From contig CAVQOG010000008.1 in the NCBI GenBank assembly GCA_963714375.1, forward strand, positions 310,001 to 374,000: a stretch of 64,000 bases of DNA, given 5' to 3'. Below, one piece after another: positions 52,957 through 62,915 of the stretch. The DNA comes from UBA5794 sp963714375. Its GTDB lineage: Bacteria > Actinomycetota > Acidimicrobiia > Spongiisociales > UBA5794. The notes beneath the pieces were generated by a model, which did no database searches, had not been told where the DNA came from, and worked only from the letters and a program-made list of their open reading frames with translations. Positions within the stretch are counted from its first letter, which is position 1. Every line of letters starts with the position of its first letter. The position numbers were made by a program, and so were the translations under genes.

Positions 52957-55396
52957 TCTGAACACCGGGGCGATCACCGAGGCAAACACCGTGACCATCA
53001 CCATCAACGGGGTGGACCACGCGGTGGAGGCCGGTCAGCGGCTCATCACCGCCGCTGAGAACATTGGCGAGTTCATTCCTCGATTCTGTCACCACGACAA
53101 GCTCGATCCTGTCGGGAAATGTCGCATGTGCCTCGTTGAGGTCGAAGGGCCGCGGGGCAAGCAACTCGTTCCCTCATGCACCATGATCGTGAACGACGGC
53201 ATGGTCGTCGATACCGAGTCCGACGTCGTCAAGAAGGCCCAGGAGGGTGTACTCGAGTTTCTGCTCATCAACCACCCGCTCGACTGCCCGGTCTGTGACA
53301 AGGGAGGCGAGTGCCCGCTCCAGGATCAAACGATGTCCTACGGCCCCGGTGAGAGCAGGTTCATCGAGGCGAAGCGGACATTCACCAAACCGATCCCAAT
53401 CTCCGATGTTGTGCTGCTCGATCGTGAACGCTGCGTGCTGTGCGATCGCTGCGTGCGAGTTGCTGATGACATTGCAGGCGACCCCCTCATCACGTTCAAC
53501 GAGCGAGGGAACAGCGTCCAGATCCTGACGTTCCCCAACGAACCCTTCAAGTCCTACTTCTCCGGAAACACCGTCCAAGTCTGCCCGGTTGGTGCTCTGA
53601 CATCCGTTGACTACCGCTTTCGTACCAGACCGTGGGATCTCGAAACGACACAATCCGTCTCTCTGCGCGACGCCGTCCACTCAAAGGTCGAGATCCACAC
53701 GAGCCGAGGCAAGGTCGTTCGCGTGTACGGAGCTGACAACGACCACGTCAATGATGGGTGGCTCTCGGACAAGGATCGTTTCTCCTTCGGGGCGATGCAC
53801 GCCGACGAGCGAGTCACCACGCCGCTCCTTCGCAGCGGCGACGTGTTCTCCGAGATCGGATGGAGCCAAGCAATCGATATCGCGGCAACGCGGCTTGGTG
53901 GCTTCCTTGGACCTGAGATCGCCTCGATCGGTGGAGCGAACAGCACGAATGAAGAGGCATACACCCTCTCGAGATTCATGCGGTCCGTTGTCGGCACACC
54001 ACATGTCGATGCCCAAGTCGGTGACGGGATCAGTCCACACCTCGCGGCCGCTGTCACACCGCGGGCAACCATCGATGACCTCGACATGGTCAATACGATC
54101 TTTGTCTGGGGACCAGATCTGAAGGAATCACTTCCCGTCCTCTATCTTCGTGTCCGCAAAGCTGTACGCAACGGAGCGAATCTTGTGGTTGTGAACCCGG
54201 TGGGAACCGGGCTCGATTCGATCGCAACCCACGTAGTGCGTTACCGAGCTGGATCCGGCCAAGACACGCTTCGTAAGCTTGTTGCCGGTGACGGGGATCT
54301 TGGCCCAGTCGGAGAGCTGCTGGCCTCTGGAACGGTTGTCACGCTGTTTGGTCGCACGTCAATCACCGAGGATCCACGTATCGCCGAGTCGGTTGCCGCC
54401 TATGGGCGCACACTCGACGGTCCTGGCCTGATCCCACTCCTTACCAGAGCGAACACGTTCGGTGCGCTCGACATGGGTTTGGCCCCCAACCTCCTCCCTG
54501 GACGTATATCGACATCGGACGAGAAGGCGATCGTCGGGATTGAGGAAGCATGGGGATTGCTGCCGGAGGGATCCGGCCTTGACACAATGAGCATTCTCGA
54601 AGCTGCCAAAGCCGGGGACATCAAGGCGCTCGTCCTGACCGGAACAGATCCGGTGCGTGATTGTCCGAGTCCGCAACTCGCATCTGAAGCCCTTGAAGCC
54701 GCCGATTTCGTCATGGCGTTCGACTCGTTCGTGACGGACTCGTCGCGACATGCCGATCTCATCCTTCCCGCCGCGGTGTGGGGTGAGGTGAGCGGGTCGG
54801 TCACCAATCTTGAAGGCAGGGTGCAGTCTGTACACGGGGCGCTGCCGTCGCGCGGTCAAACTCGGTCTGTGGCATTCGCCCTCAACGATATTGCGTCGGC
54901 CATGGGTGCGGACCTCAACGTTTTCGATGTGGGTGCGGTGACAAAGGAGATCTCGACCGTGGCTCCGGTCTACGCCGGTGTCACTGCCGATTACCTGACG
55001 TTTGCTACGGACGGAACAGGAGTTGTTGTTCCGATGGAAGGTGCCGCGCAGCCGCTTGCGTACATTCCGACCGACAGGTCAGTTCCCGTTGTCACCGACC
55101 GTTTCACACTCCACATGCCCCGATCTCTCTACGACGACGGCGTGACTACCAGGCATTCCCCTTCCATCGCCGGTCTCGTGAACACGGTCGTGGCGCGTCT
55201 CAATCCGAAGGATGCGGCCATCATTGCGGTGACCGAAGGCGATTCCGTCCTTGTGGGCGGAGAGTTCACATTCTCCGTTTCCCTTGATCCGGCGGTGGCA
55301 CAAGGATCAGTTGTGGTTCCGTTCAACCACACCGGCACCAAAGGGTTTCCTGCGGCACCGGCAGTCACGGTTGAGGCCGTGAGGGAGGGAGCGTGA
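52949..55396 (+). CDS. nuoG: NADH-quinone oxidoreductase subunit G
   Basis: 815 residues from ATG 52949. The N-terminal [2Fe-2S] domain has FCHHDKLDPVGKCRMCLVEV. HPLDCPVCDKGGECPLQDQT carries the His-x3-Cys cluster, and CVLCDRCVRVADDIAG with VCPVGAL holds the next [4Fe-4S]. The rest is the molybdopterin-oxidoreductase-like domain without cofactor role, including KALVLTGTDPVRDCPSP. Overlaps nuoH by four bases. Confidence 0.93.
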   Translation: MADLNTGAITEANTVTITINGVDHAVEAGQRLITAAENIGEFIPRFCHHDKLDPVGKCRMCLVEVEGPRGKQLVPSCTMIVNDGMVVDTESDVVKKAQEGVLEFLLINHPLDCPVCDKGGECPLQDQTMSYGPGESRFIEAKRTFTKPIPISDVVLLDRERCVLCDRCVRVADDIAGDPLITFNERGNSVQILTFPNEPFKSYFSGNTVQVCPVGALTSVDYRFRTRPWDLETTQSVSLRDAVHSKVEIHTSRGKVVRVYGADNDHVNDGWLSDKDRFSFGAMHADERVTTPLLRSGDVFSEIGWSQAIDIAATRLGGFLGPEIASIGGANSTNEEAYTLSRFMRSVVGTPHVDAQVGDGISPHLAAAVTPRATIDDLDMVNTIFVWGPDLKESLPVLYLRVRKAVRNGANLVVVNPVGTGLDSIATHVVRYRAGSGQDTLRKLVAGDGDLGPVGELLASGTVVTLFGRTSITEDPRIAESVAAYGRTLDGPGLIPLLTRANTFGALDMGLAPNLLPGRISTSDEKAIVGIEEAWGLLPEGSGLDTMSILEAAKAGDIKALVLTGTDPVRDCPSPQLASEALEAADFVMAFDSFVTDSSRHADLILPAAVWGEVSGSVTNLEGRVQSVHGALPSRGQTRSVAFALNDIASAMGADLNVFDVGAVTKEISTVAPVYAGVTADYLTFATDGTGVVVPMEGAAQPLAYIPTDRSVPVVTDRFTLHMPRSLYDDGVTTRHSPSIAGLVNTVVARLNPKDAAIIAVTEGDSVLVGGEFTFSVSLDPAVAQGSVVVPFNHTGTKGFPAAPAVTVEAVREGA

Positions 55397-56439
55397 GCAT
55401 CTTCCTCGAAGCAGCTATCAAGGTTGTTGCTGCCTTTGTCTTCCTCCTCCTTACCGTCCTCATTCTCGTGTGGGCAGAACGCAAGTGGGTCAGTGATCTA
55501 CAGAATCGCATTGGTCCAAACCGTGCTGGCCCCTTCGGCATCCTTCAAAGCCTCGCTGACGGCGTAAAGGCCTTCTTCAAGGAGGCAATCAGGCCCACGA
55601 AGGCAGAGTTCGCCATCTTTGTCCTGGCACCGATTGCGTCTTTGGTCCCGGCGTTGTTGATCTTTCTCGTCATCCCCATCGGTCCCCCGATCGAGATCAA
55701 CGGAACCGTCTATGCACTCCAGGTCATGGACCTCAATATTGGCTTGCTCTACGTTCTCGCAATGTCATCCATTGCGGTGTACGCAATTGCTCTTGCGGGT
55801 TGGTCCTCTGGCTCGAAGTATCCGCTGTTCGGTTCGGTGCGGTCCGCCGCACAAATGATCTCGTACGAAGCGGCCATGGGACTCGCTCTCGTACCGGTCG
55901 TCTTGTTGGCCGGTTCAACATCGATCGCCGAGATCGTAAACGTGCAACAGGGAACATTCGGATCGTTCATACCGGCGTGGAATGTTGCGCTCGTGCCATC
56001 GTTCCTCATATTCTTGATCGCTGGGTTCGCTGAGACGAATCGACCCCCCTTCGATCTCGTCGAGGCAGAGTCCGAGATCGTTGGCGGCTATCACACCGAG
56101 TACTCGGGTCTCCCGTTCGCATTGTTCTTCCTGGCCGAATACATGAATATGTTCAACATCTCTGCGCTGACGGTCACCCTGTTCCTCGGAGGATGGGGTG
56201 GTCCGGTACCAGGTGGAGCTCCGACGGTCATCCAATGGATCCTTCCGGTCGTCTACTTCCTCGTCAAGACATGGGCACTCGTGTTCCTCTTCGTATGGGT
56301 GCGAGCGACGATGCCTCGGATGCGATATGACCACCTGATGGTGTTCGGGTGGAAACGTCTCATTCCGGTTTCGCTGGCTTGGATCATCGTGTGCGCCATT
56401 GCGTTCGGGTTCAGAGACTTTGGAGCGCCGTGGTCATGA
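55393..56439 (+). CDS. nuoH: NADH-quinone oxidoreductase subunit H
   Basis: 348 residues, GTG start. Eight membrane helices. Conserved ERKWVSDLQNRIGPNRAGPF near residue 30 and AGFAETNRPPFDLVEAESEI near 210, then GYHTEYSG, the quinone-channel loops. It links the peripheral and membrane arms. Confidence 0.93.
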   Translation: MSIFLEAAIKVVAAFVFLLLTVLILVWAERKWVSDLQNRIGPNRAGPFGILQSLADGVKAFFKEAIRPTKAEFAIFVLAPIASLVPALLIFLVIPIGPPIEINGTVYALQVMDLNIGLLYVLAMSSIAVYAIALAGWSSGSKYPLFGSVRSAAQMISYEAAMGLALVPVVLLAGSTSIAEIVNVQQGTFGSFIPAWNVALVPSFLIFLIAGFAETNRPPFDLVEAESEIVGGYHTEYSGLPFALFFLAEYMNMFNISALTVTLFLGGWGGPVPGGAPTVIQWILPVVYFLVKTWALVFLFVWVRATMPRMRYDHLMVFGWKRLIPVSLAWIIVCAIAFGFRDFGAPWS

Positions 56440-56476
56440 GGAGTCGGTTTGAGAAGTCAGTCATGAGGAGACAGCG

Positions 56477-57133
56477 ATGAGCTGGATTTCAGACGCACTC
56501 GGCCCGTTCAAGGGATTCGCGATGACCCTTCGGCAGGTCCGCAAGAAGCCTGTGACCCGCCAGTATCCCAAGGAGAAGCGCGTCAAGCCCGACCGTTTCC
56601 ATGGCAGGCATGTGCTCAACCGATATGCCGACGGCATGGAGAAGTGCATCGGGTGCGAATTGTGTGCCGGTGTCTGCCCTGCTGACTGCATCTACGTCAG
56701 GGGTGAGGACAATCCACCGGACAACCCGGTCAGCCCTGGCGAACGGTTTGGCTTTGTCTATGAGATCAACATGCTTCGCTGCATCTTCTGTGCCATGTGT
56801 GTTGAAGCATGTCCGACGCAGGCGATCACGATGACACACCTCTTTGAGATGTCAGTCACCGACCGCGACGACGCCATCTATACCAAAGCAGAGTTGCTTG
56901 TGGACCCTGACGGAACACCGAACCATCCCCCGCATGAGTCCAGTCCCCTGACCAACCTTGACGAACTCAGGATGGGTGATGGTTGGATGCGTGCGACATC
57001 ACCGTCGGGTCGCATGGAATACGAGGGTGTTGTTGCATGGACTTCCTCGGCACGGATGGGCGACCTTCCGGCCGAAGTCGGACAGTCCGGTACCGATCGG
57101 TCAACGAGAGACGAGGAGCCAGACGATGGCTGA
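56477..57133 (+). CDS. nuoI: NADH-quinone oxidoreductase subunit I
   Basis: 218 residues, ATG behind GAGGAGA. Two [4Fe-4S] motifs, CIGCELCAGVCPADC and CIFCAMCVEACPTQA, carry clusters N6a and N6b. A C-terminal tail of about 60 polar residues is longer than in E. coli. Overlaps nuoJ by eight bases. Confidence 0.93.
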   Translation: MSWISDALGPFKGFAMTLRQVRKKPVTRQYPKEKRVKPDRFHGRHVLNRYADGMEKCIGCELCAGVCPADCIYVRGEDNPPDNPVSPGERFGFVYEINMLRCIFCAMCVEACPTQAITMTHLFEMSVTDRDDAIYTKAELLVDPDGTPNHPPHESSPLTNLDELRMGDGWMRATSPSGRMEYEGVVAWTSSARMGDLPAEVGQSGTDRSTRDEEPDDG

Positions 57134-57656
57134 GGTACTTGTCTTCGGGATCTTTGCGCTCGTCGCTCTCGTCGGAGCAATCACGATGGTGTCATCCCTC
57201 AACCCTGTGTACTCGGTTATCGGACTGCTTGCCACCATGTTCGCCATAGCGGTGATGTACGTGCTCCTGGACGCCCACTTTGTAGCCGCTGTCCAGGTCA
57301 TCATCTACGCCGGTGCCGTGATGACGCTGTTCCTGTTTGTCCTCATGATGATCGGGATCGACGCCCCGAACGCGTACGGGCCCCGGATTCCCGGCCAGCG
57401 GATCATGACAGGGATCGTCGCCGTCGGGCTCTTTGCCGCCATCATGCTTGCAGCCAAGAGCGCGTGGGTCACGGGATCGAATCTCTTCGGAACCCCGGAT
57501 CTCAACGGGACAATAGAAAACGTCTCGGACGAGCTGTTCGGAACCTGGACGATCGTCTTTCTGTCAACTGTGATGTTGCTGACCATCGCAGCAGTCGGAA
57601 CAATCGCACTTGCCTACTTCGGGATCGAAACCGAAGACGAGGAGGCGACGCTGTGA
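57126..57656 (+). CDS. nuoJ: NADH-quinone oxidoreductase subunit J
   Basis: 176 residues from ATG 57126. Five membrane helices with the conserved third helix HFVAAVQVIIYAGAVMTLFL containing the pi-bulge region. Ends in an acidic EDEEATL tail. Overlaps nuoK's GTG. Confidence 0.92.
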   Translation: MAEVLVFGIFALVALVGAITMVSSLNPVYSVIGLLATMFAIAVMYVLLDAHFVAAVQVIIYAGAVMTLFLFVLMMIGIDAPNAYGPRIPGQRIMTGIVAVGLFAAIMLAAKSAWVTGSNLFGTPDLNGTIENVSDELFGTWTIVFLSTVMLLTIAAVGTIALAYFGIETEDEEATL

Positions 57657-57997
57657 TTTTGGACAGTGTGATGGCGGGCAGTGCAATCGCGGTCGTCGTG
57701 ACAGCTTCGTGGTATCTGACGCTCGCGGCGGGCTTGTTCTCGATCGGCGTGGCGGGCGTTCTGCTTCGCAGGAATGCCCTGGTGATGTTCATGTCAATCG
57801 AGCTGATGCTCAACAGTGTCAACCTCACCTTCGTCGCGGTGTCCAAGGAGCTCGGGCTGATCGAGGGGCAGGTTGCTGCAGTGTTCGTGATGGTCGTGGC
57901 CGCGGCAGAAGTCACCGTCGGACTCGCCATCATTGTCGCCGTCTTCCGGAACCGGTCGAGTGCAAATGTCGATGAGCTCTCAGAGATGAGGGGCTAG
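57653..57997 (+). CDS. nuoK: NADH-quinone oxidoreductase subunit K
   Basis: 114 residues from GTG 57653, or ATG 57671 six codons on. Three membrane helices with the conserved glutamates in MFMSIELMLNSVNLTFVAVS and VAAAEVTVGLAIIV, part of the proton path. Typical length is about 100. Confidence 0.92.
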   Translation: MILDSVMAGSAIAVVVTASWYLTLAAGLFSIGVAGVLLRRNALVMFMSIELMLNSVNLTFVAVSKELGLIEGQVAAVFVMVVAAAEVTVGLAIIVAVFRNRSSANVDELSEMRG

Positions 57998-58000
57998 AAC

Positions 58001-59872
58001 GTGACCGACCTGATCTGGCTCGTTATCGTGATCCCGCTTGCGGGTGCCCTGGTGAACCTCTTGTTCGGGAAACGTATCGGTGAACCGATTGCCGGATGGT
58101 TTTCCTTGGCAATGGTCGGGATCCCATTCGCATTCGCAGTTGAACCTACGCTTTCCTTCTTGTCGGGGTCCGCTGAGTCCTCGACGCACTATCTGTTCAC
58201 TTGGATCCCCGTTCTCGGTGTTGATGCCGAGCTGCTCTGGGATCCGATGTCCGCCCTGCTCACACTCATCGTGACGGGTGTCGGTGCCCTCATACACCTG
58301 TACTCGATCGGATACATGCACGGCGATGAACGGTTCCCGCGGTTCTTTGCCTACCTGAATCTGTTCATCGCTTCAATGCTCGTCCTTGTTCTTGCGGCGA
58401 ACTACGCCGTGATGTTCGTTGGTTGGGAACTCGTCGGACTGTCGTCCTACCTGCTGATCTCGTTCTGGTTCACCAAGCCTTCCGCCGCGGCGGCGGGCAA
58501 GAAGGCGTTCATCGTCAACCGCATCGGAGACTGGGGCTTCCTCGTCGCCATGATGCTGATCTTCGCTGCCTTCGGCACCTTCGACTTCCACACGATCTTT
58601 GCCACCGCGCCAGGCGTGCTTTCGGTCGGCATGGCGACGGCGATCACGTTGCTTCTGTTCGTTGCGGCCGCTGGCAAATCTGCACAGATTCCGCTCTATA
58701 TCTGGCTCCCCGATGCCATGGAGGGCCCAACCCCGGTTTCTGCCCTCATCCACGCCGCGACAATGGTGACGGCCGGTGTCTTCATGATGGCGAGGTCGGC
58801 CGTCCTGTTCGAGCTTGCGCCCGTCACAGGTGGCATTGTCGCAACGGTGGGTGTCCTTACGGCGCTACTTGCGGCGGTGATCGCCATCGCCCAAAAAGAC
58901 ATCAAACGGGTACTTGCCTACTCGACGATCTCTCAACTTGGCTACATGGTGCTCGCAATCGGTGTAGGTGCATACAGCGCTGCGATCTTCCACCTCACGA
59001 CGCACGCGTTCTTCAAGGCCTTGCTGTTCCTCGGCGCAGGGTCGGTGATCCACGCGATGGCTGGCGAGCAGAACATGGACAAGATGGGCGGTCTCCGCAA
59101 GAAGATGCCAATCACTTTCGTGACCATGGGGGCCGCGTGGCTTGCGATCTCCGGGATGTTCCCGTTCGCGGGCTTCTGGTCGAAGGATGAGATCCTCGCA
59201 CGCGTGTTTGCCGAAGGTGGGGCGTGGTACATCGTGTGGGCGATCGGAATGGTTGTCGCGGTACTGACCGCGTTCTACATGACTCGGCTGTTCGTTCTCA
59301 CGTTCATGGGTGAGCCACGATGGGACGACGGAACTCATCCCCATGAAAGCCAGGGAACCATGACGATTCCACTGATTGTGCTTGCCACGTTCACCGTGTC
59401 ATTTGGGTTCGTCAATACACCGTTCAGGTTTGCGTTTGAGCACTTCCTTGAGCCGTCGTTCCACGGCATCCTGCATCCCGAGGGTCTCGACGACGCCCTG
59501 ATCTGGTCGCTCGCCGCCATCACGCTTGTCCTCGCTACTGTCGGGATCGTCTATGGATGGCGCCGCTACAGCCGAGATCCGCTTCCGTCCGATGTGGGTG
59601 GCTGGTGGGACCGGGCCCTGGCCGGGTTCGGTGTGGATGACTTCTTTGGTCGAGTGATCGTCGCCCCGGGAAAGTGGGCATCTGAGCTTGCCTCCGACAC
59701 CGACAAAAAGGTCATCGACGGAGCCGCCCACGGGGTCGCGACCGGTGTGCGCGAAGTCGGGACCGCGCTGAAGCCGGTCCAGAGTGGCAAGGTCAGGGCG
59801 TACGCAGGGGTTCTTACCGCGGCGGGCATAGTACTGATCGTCGCGATGGTGATCTTTGGGGGAGGCATCTGA
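58001..59872 (+). CDS. nuoL: NADH-quinone oxidoreductase subunit L
   Basis: 623 residues, GTG start. Antiporter-like subunit with FVGWELVGLSSYLLISFWF, the Lys-containing AAGKSAQIPLYIWLPDAMEG and PTPVSALIHAATMVTAGVFM. The C-terminal part is the lateral amphipathic helix region (DVGGWWDRALAGFGVDDFFG). It pumps protons at the far end of the membrane arm. Confidence 0.94.
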   Translation: MTDLIWLVIVIPLAGALVNLLFGKRIGEPIAGWFSLAMVGIPFAFAVEPTLSFLSGSAESSTHYLFTWIPVLGVDAELLWDPMSALLTLIVTGVGALIHLYSIGYMHGDERFPRFFAYLNLFIASMLVLVLAANYAVMFVGWELVGLSSYLLISFWFTKPSAAAAGKKAFIVNRIGDWGFLVAMMLIFAAFGTFDFHTIFATAPGVLSVGMATAITLLLFVAAAGKSAQIPLYIWLPDAMEGPTPVSALIHAATMVTAGVFMMARSAVLFELAPVTGGIVATVGVLTALLAAVIAIAQKDIKRVLAYSTISQLGYMVLAIGVGAYSAAIFHLTTHAFFKALLFLGAGSVIHAMAGEQNMDKMGGLRKKMPITFVTMGAAWLAISGMFPFAGFWSKDEILARVFAEGGAWYIVWAIGMVVAVLTAFYMTRLFVLTFMGEPRWDDGTHPHESQGTMTIPLIVLATFTVSFGFVNTPFRFAFEHFLEPSFHGILHPEGLDDALIWSLAAITLVLATVGIVYGWRRYSRDPLPSDVGGWWDRALAGFGVDDFFGRVIVAPGKWASELASDTDKKVIDGAAHGVATGVREVGTALKPVQSGKVRAYAGVLTAAGIVLIVAMVIFGGGI

Positions 59873-61437
59873 TGCCGTTCCTGTCGATACTCATTGCCCT
59901 GCCCTTCCTCGGTGCAGCAATCGTCGCACTCTTGCCAAAGCGACGGCCCGAGGTGATCCTTCCTGTGGCGCTCGGCGTTTCGATTGCGCCGCTTGCCGTG
60001 GCGCTCTACCTGGTTGTCGAGTACTCCGTCGATCTCGCAGCGTTCCAATTCTTCGAGCACTACGTGCTTTCTGAACGATTCGGGATCTCGTGGACCCTCG
60101 CGATGGACGGGATCTCGATGTTTATGGTTGCGCTCACCGCGGTGTTGTTCCCGATCTCTATCGCTGCTTCGCGATCGGTCACATCCAAGGTCAAGACCTA
60201 CATGGCCCTCATGCTCGTCCTCGAAGGAGCGCTCTTTGGTGTGTTCCTCGCTCTGGATCTGATCGTGTTCTTTGCGTTCTTCGAGATCGTGCTGATTCCG
60301 ATGTACCTCCTCATCTCGATGTGGGGCTCCGAGCGACGAGCCTATGCAGCGTTGAAGTTCGTCATCTTCACTGCGGTCGGATCTGCGTTCCTGCTGGCCG
60401 GAATCATCGTTCTTGGCGTACTTGCGGGTGACGCAATAGGCACTTCATCTTCGTTCGACTGGCGTGTGATGCTTGCCATGGACATCCCCGAAAACACACA
60501 GATGTGGCTGTTCATTGGATTTGGTCTGGCCTTCGCAATCAAGGTGCCGATGTTCCCGTTCCACACGTGGCTCCCAGACGCACACACCGAGGCACCAACG
60601 GCTGGGTCTGTCATCCTTGCTGGTGTATTGCTCAAAATGGGGACGTACGGTCTCTTGCGATTCAATCTGACCCTTTTCCCCGATGCGACCGTCGATCTCG
60701 CTCCGATCCTTGGTGTGCTCGGCGTGATCGGCATAATCTACGGAGCGGCAGCGGCGATCGTACAGCCCGATATCAAACGCCTCGTGGCGTATTCGTCCGT
60801 GAGTCACATGGGGTTCATCGTGCTCGGGATCTTCGCGCTCACGAGCCAATCCCTTCAGGGTTCAGTGTTCCAGATGATCAGCCACGGGCTCACAACGAGT
60901 GCGCTGTTTCTTCTGATCGGAATGATCTACGACCGCACCCACACCAGGGCCATTGCCGACTACGGAGGGCTCGCGAAGGTCATGCCCGTGTATGCAGGCA
61001 TCTTCCTCTTCTCGGTATTTGCATCGGCTGGCCTCCCGGGGCTCTCAGGGTTCGTCGGCGAGTTCACGATTCTCGTTGGCTCGTATCTGACGTTGCCCGT
61101 TCTTGCGATCGTCGCCGGAATCGGTGTCATCCTTGCTGCGGTGTATCTGCTGTGGGCGTACGAACGGATGTTCACCGGCCCTGTCAATCCGAAGATTGAA
61201 AAGCTCCCCGACCTCGGTTTCCGGGAGATAGCGCTCATGGTTCCGCTCGTGGTGTTGATCATTGGACTCGGTGTCTATCCCAAGCCGGTGATGGATCGCA
61301 TCCAACCCTCGGTTGAACCAATCATCGAACGCATCGAGGTAGCGACGGACTATGAGGCTCCACAGTTCGGCCGCATCGCGGACCTCGAGCCGCAGAGCGC
61401 CGCGACTGAATCCAGCCACGAAGGCGGTGAGGGCTGA
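59872..61437 (+). CDS. nuoM: NADH-quinone oxidoreductase subunit M
   Basis: 521 residues. Antiporter-like: FFAFFEIVLIPMYLLISMWG, KVPMFPFHTWLPDAHTEAPT and YSSVSHMGFIVLGIFALTSQ. About fourteen helices. The one-base ATG/TGA junctions on both sides show coupled translation with L and N. Confidence 0.94.
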   Translation: MPFLSILIALPFLGAAIVALLPKRRPEVILPVALGVSIAPLAVALYLVVEYSVDLAAFQFFEHYVLSERFGISWTLAMDGISMFMVALTAVLFPISIAASRSVTSKVKTYMALMLVLEGALFGVFLALDLIVFFAFFEIVLIPMYLLISMWGSERRAYAALKFVIFTAVGSAFLLAGIIVLGVLAGDAIGTSSSFDWRVMLAMDIPENTQMWLFIGFGLAFAIKVPMFPFHTWLPDAHTEAPTAGSVILAGVLLKMGTYGLLRFNLTLFPDATVDLAPILGVLGVIGIIYGAAAAIVQPDIKRLVAYSSVSHMGFIVLGIFALTSQSLQGSVFQMISHGLTTSALFLLIGMIYDRTHTRAIADYGGLAKVMPVYAGIFLFSVFASAGLPGLSGFVGEFTILVGSYLTLPVLAIVAGIGVILAAVYLLWAYERMFTGPVNPKIEKLPDLGFREIALMVPLVVLIIGLGVYPKPVMDRIQPSVEPIIERIEVATDYEAPQFGRIADLEPQSAATESSHEGGEG

Positions 61438-62915
61438 TGCAATCCGGATCATTGCTTGCCGTCGCATTCGAGGTCACATTGCTGGTTGGCGCGCTCGCTG
61501 TGCTGCTCGTTGCGGTAGTCGCAAACCGGAATCGTGCCGTGTGGGGACCGATAGCAGGTCTGGCATTCGCTACGGCAGCCGTTGTTGGGCTGTGGCAGTG
61601 GCTCGAAGTCGAATCGACCGGTGGCGGTCTCTTCTTCTCAACGCAGGACGTTGCGTTCGTCCGATCACCGATGGTCGTCCTCGACGGGTTCTCAGCCCTT
61701 GCCGCCATGATCCTCGGCACCGTCGGATTCGTTGCGTTCCTCGGATCGTGGGATCTCCAGGCAAAGCTCGGAAAGCGAGCTGCCGAGTTCTCGTCGCTGA
61801 TGCTCCTTGGAGTAGCGGGCCTCCACATGATGACCGCAACTCCGAACCTGGTTGTCATCTTCATCGGCCTCGAAACGGCTTCAATCTCGTTCTACATCCT
61901 CGCTGGATTCAACCGCAAGGTCAGGGGATCTGATGAGTCGGCCCTCAAGTATTTCCTCTTGGGATCGCTCGCTTCGGCATTGTTCCTGTACGGCGTTGCT
62001 CTGACCTTCGCCGCGACCGGATCCCTCACGATCTATGGCGCCAACTCGATACGGAACTTCTTCACAACGGACCTCGTATCGGAGCCAGGCATCCTTCTGG
62101 CTGGGCTTGCTCTCATGCTCGTAGGACTTCTGTTCAAGATTTCGGCCGCACCGTTCCATCAGTGGGCGCCAGACGTGTACCAAGGGGCACCTTCCGGCGC
62201 GGTCGGGCTCATGGCAGCCGGTGTCAAGGTCGCGGGATTTGCTGCGCTCGGACGGATCTTCATTGGCGGCATGATCAGCCAGATCGACACATGGGCACCG
62301 ATCCTCGCCGTGGTCGCTGTCGTTTCGATGGTGGTAGGAACGGTGATGGCGCTCGTTCAGGACGACATCAAGCGAATGCTCGCCTATTCCGGCGTTGCCC
62401 ACGCCGGGTATCTCCTCACGGCGCTCGTGGCCGGGCCTTCCGGGCTCGAGGCGATGTGGTTCTACCTTGCAACGTACGCATTCATGATTGTGGGCGCCTT
62501 CACGGCTGTGTCGGTTGTCGCGGGTCCTGGTGCCGCATCCGCTCCGATTGCTTCGTTCAAAGGCCTCGCATCGCGGAACCCGGAAATCGCTTGGTTGATG
62601 ACGGTCTTGATGCTCGGGATGTCGGGGATGCCGTTCTTCGCCGGATTTGTCGGGAAGGTCCTTGCGTTCGTCGCTGTCAACGACGCCGGATACCTGTGGG
62701 TGGTCGTCATCGGAACACTTACCACCGTGATCGGTCTTGCCTTCTACCTGCGCATCGTGGCCACAATGTTCACGACAGGCGGCGAGGAGCAGGACAGGAT
62801 CGAGGTCTCGATGAACTCGCGGTTTGCCGTGATCATCGCCGCGGGCGTCACGTTCGTGTTCGGTGTTGTACCGTGGCCACTCCTTGATGTCGTCAGAAAC
62901 GCGTTCCCGTTCTAG
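61437..62915 (+). CDS. nuoN: NADH-quinone oxidoreductase subunit N
   Basis: 492 residues. Antiporter-like: NLVVIFIGLETASISFYILA, FKISAAPFHQWAPDVYQGAP and MLAYSGVAHAGYLLTALVAG. Last gene of the nuo set; its 3' end overlaps the start of the bactofilin-like gene by 29 bases, suggesting that gene may share the transcript. Confidence 0.94.
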   Translation: MQSGSLLAVAFEVTLLVGALAVLLVAVVANRNRAVWGPIAGLAFATAAVVGLWQWLEVESTGGGLFFSTQDVAFVRSPMVVLDGFSALAAMILGTVGFVAFLGSWDLQAKLGKRAAEFSSLMLLGVAGLHMMTATPNLVVIFIGLETASISFYILAGFNRKVRGSDESALKYFLLGSLASALFLYGVALTFAATGSLTIYGANSIRNFFTTDLVSEPGILLAGLALMLVGLLFKISAAPFHQWAPDVYQGAPSGAVGLMAAGVKVAGFAALGRIFIGGMISQIDTWAPILAVVAVVSMVVGTVMALVQDDIKRMLAYSGVAHAGYLLTALVAGPSGLEAMWFYLATYAFMIVGAFTAVSVVAGPGAASAPIASFKGLASRNPEIAWLMTVLMLGMSGMPFFAGFVGKVLAFVAVNDAGYLWVVVIGTLTTVIGLAFYLRIVATMFTTGGEEQDRIEVSMNSRFAVIIAAGVTFVFGVVPWPLLDVVRNAFPF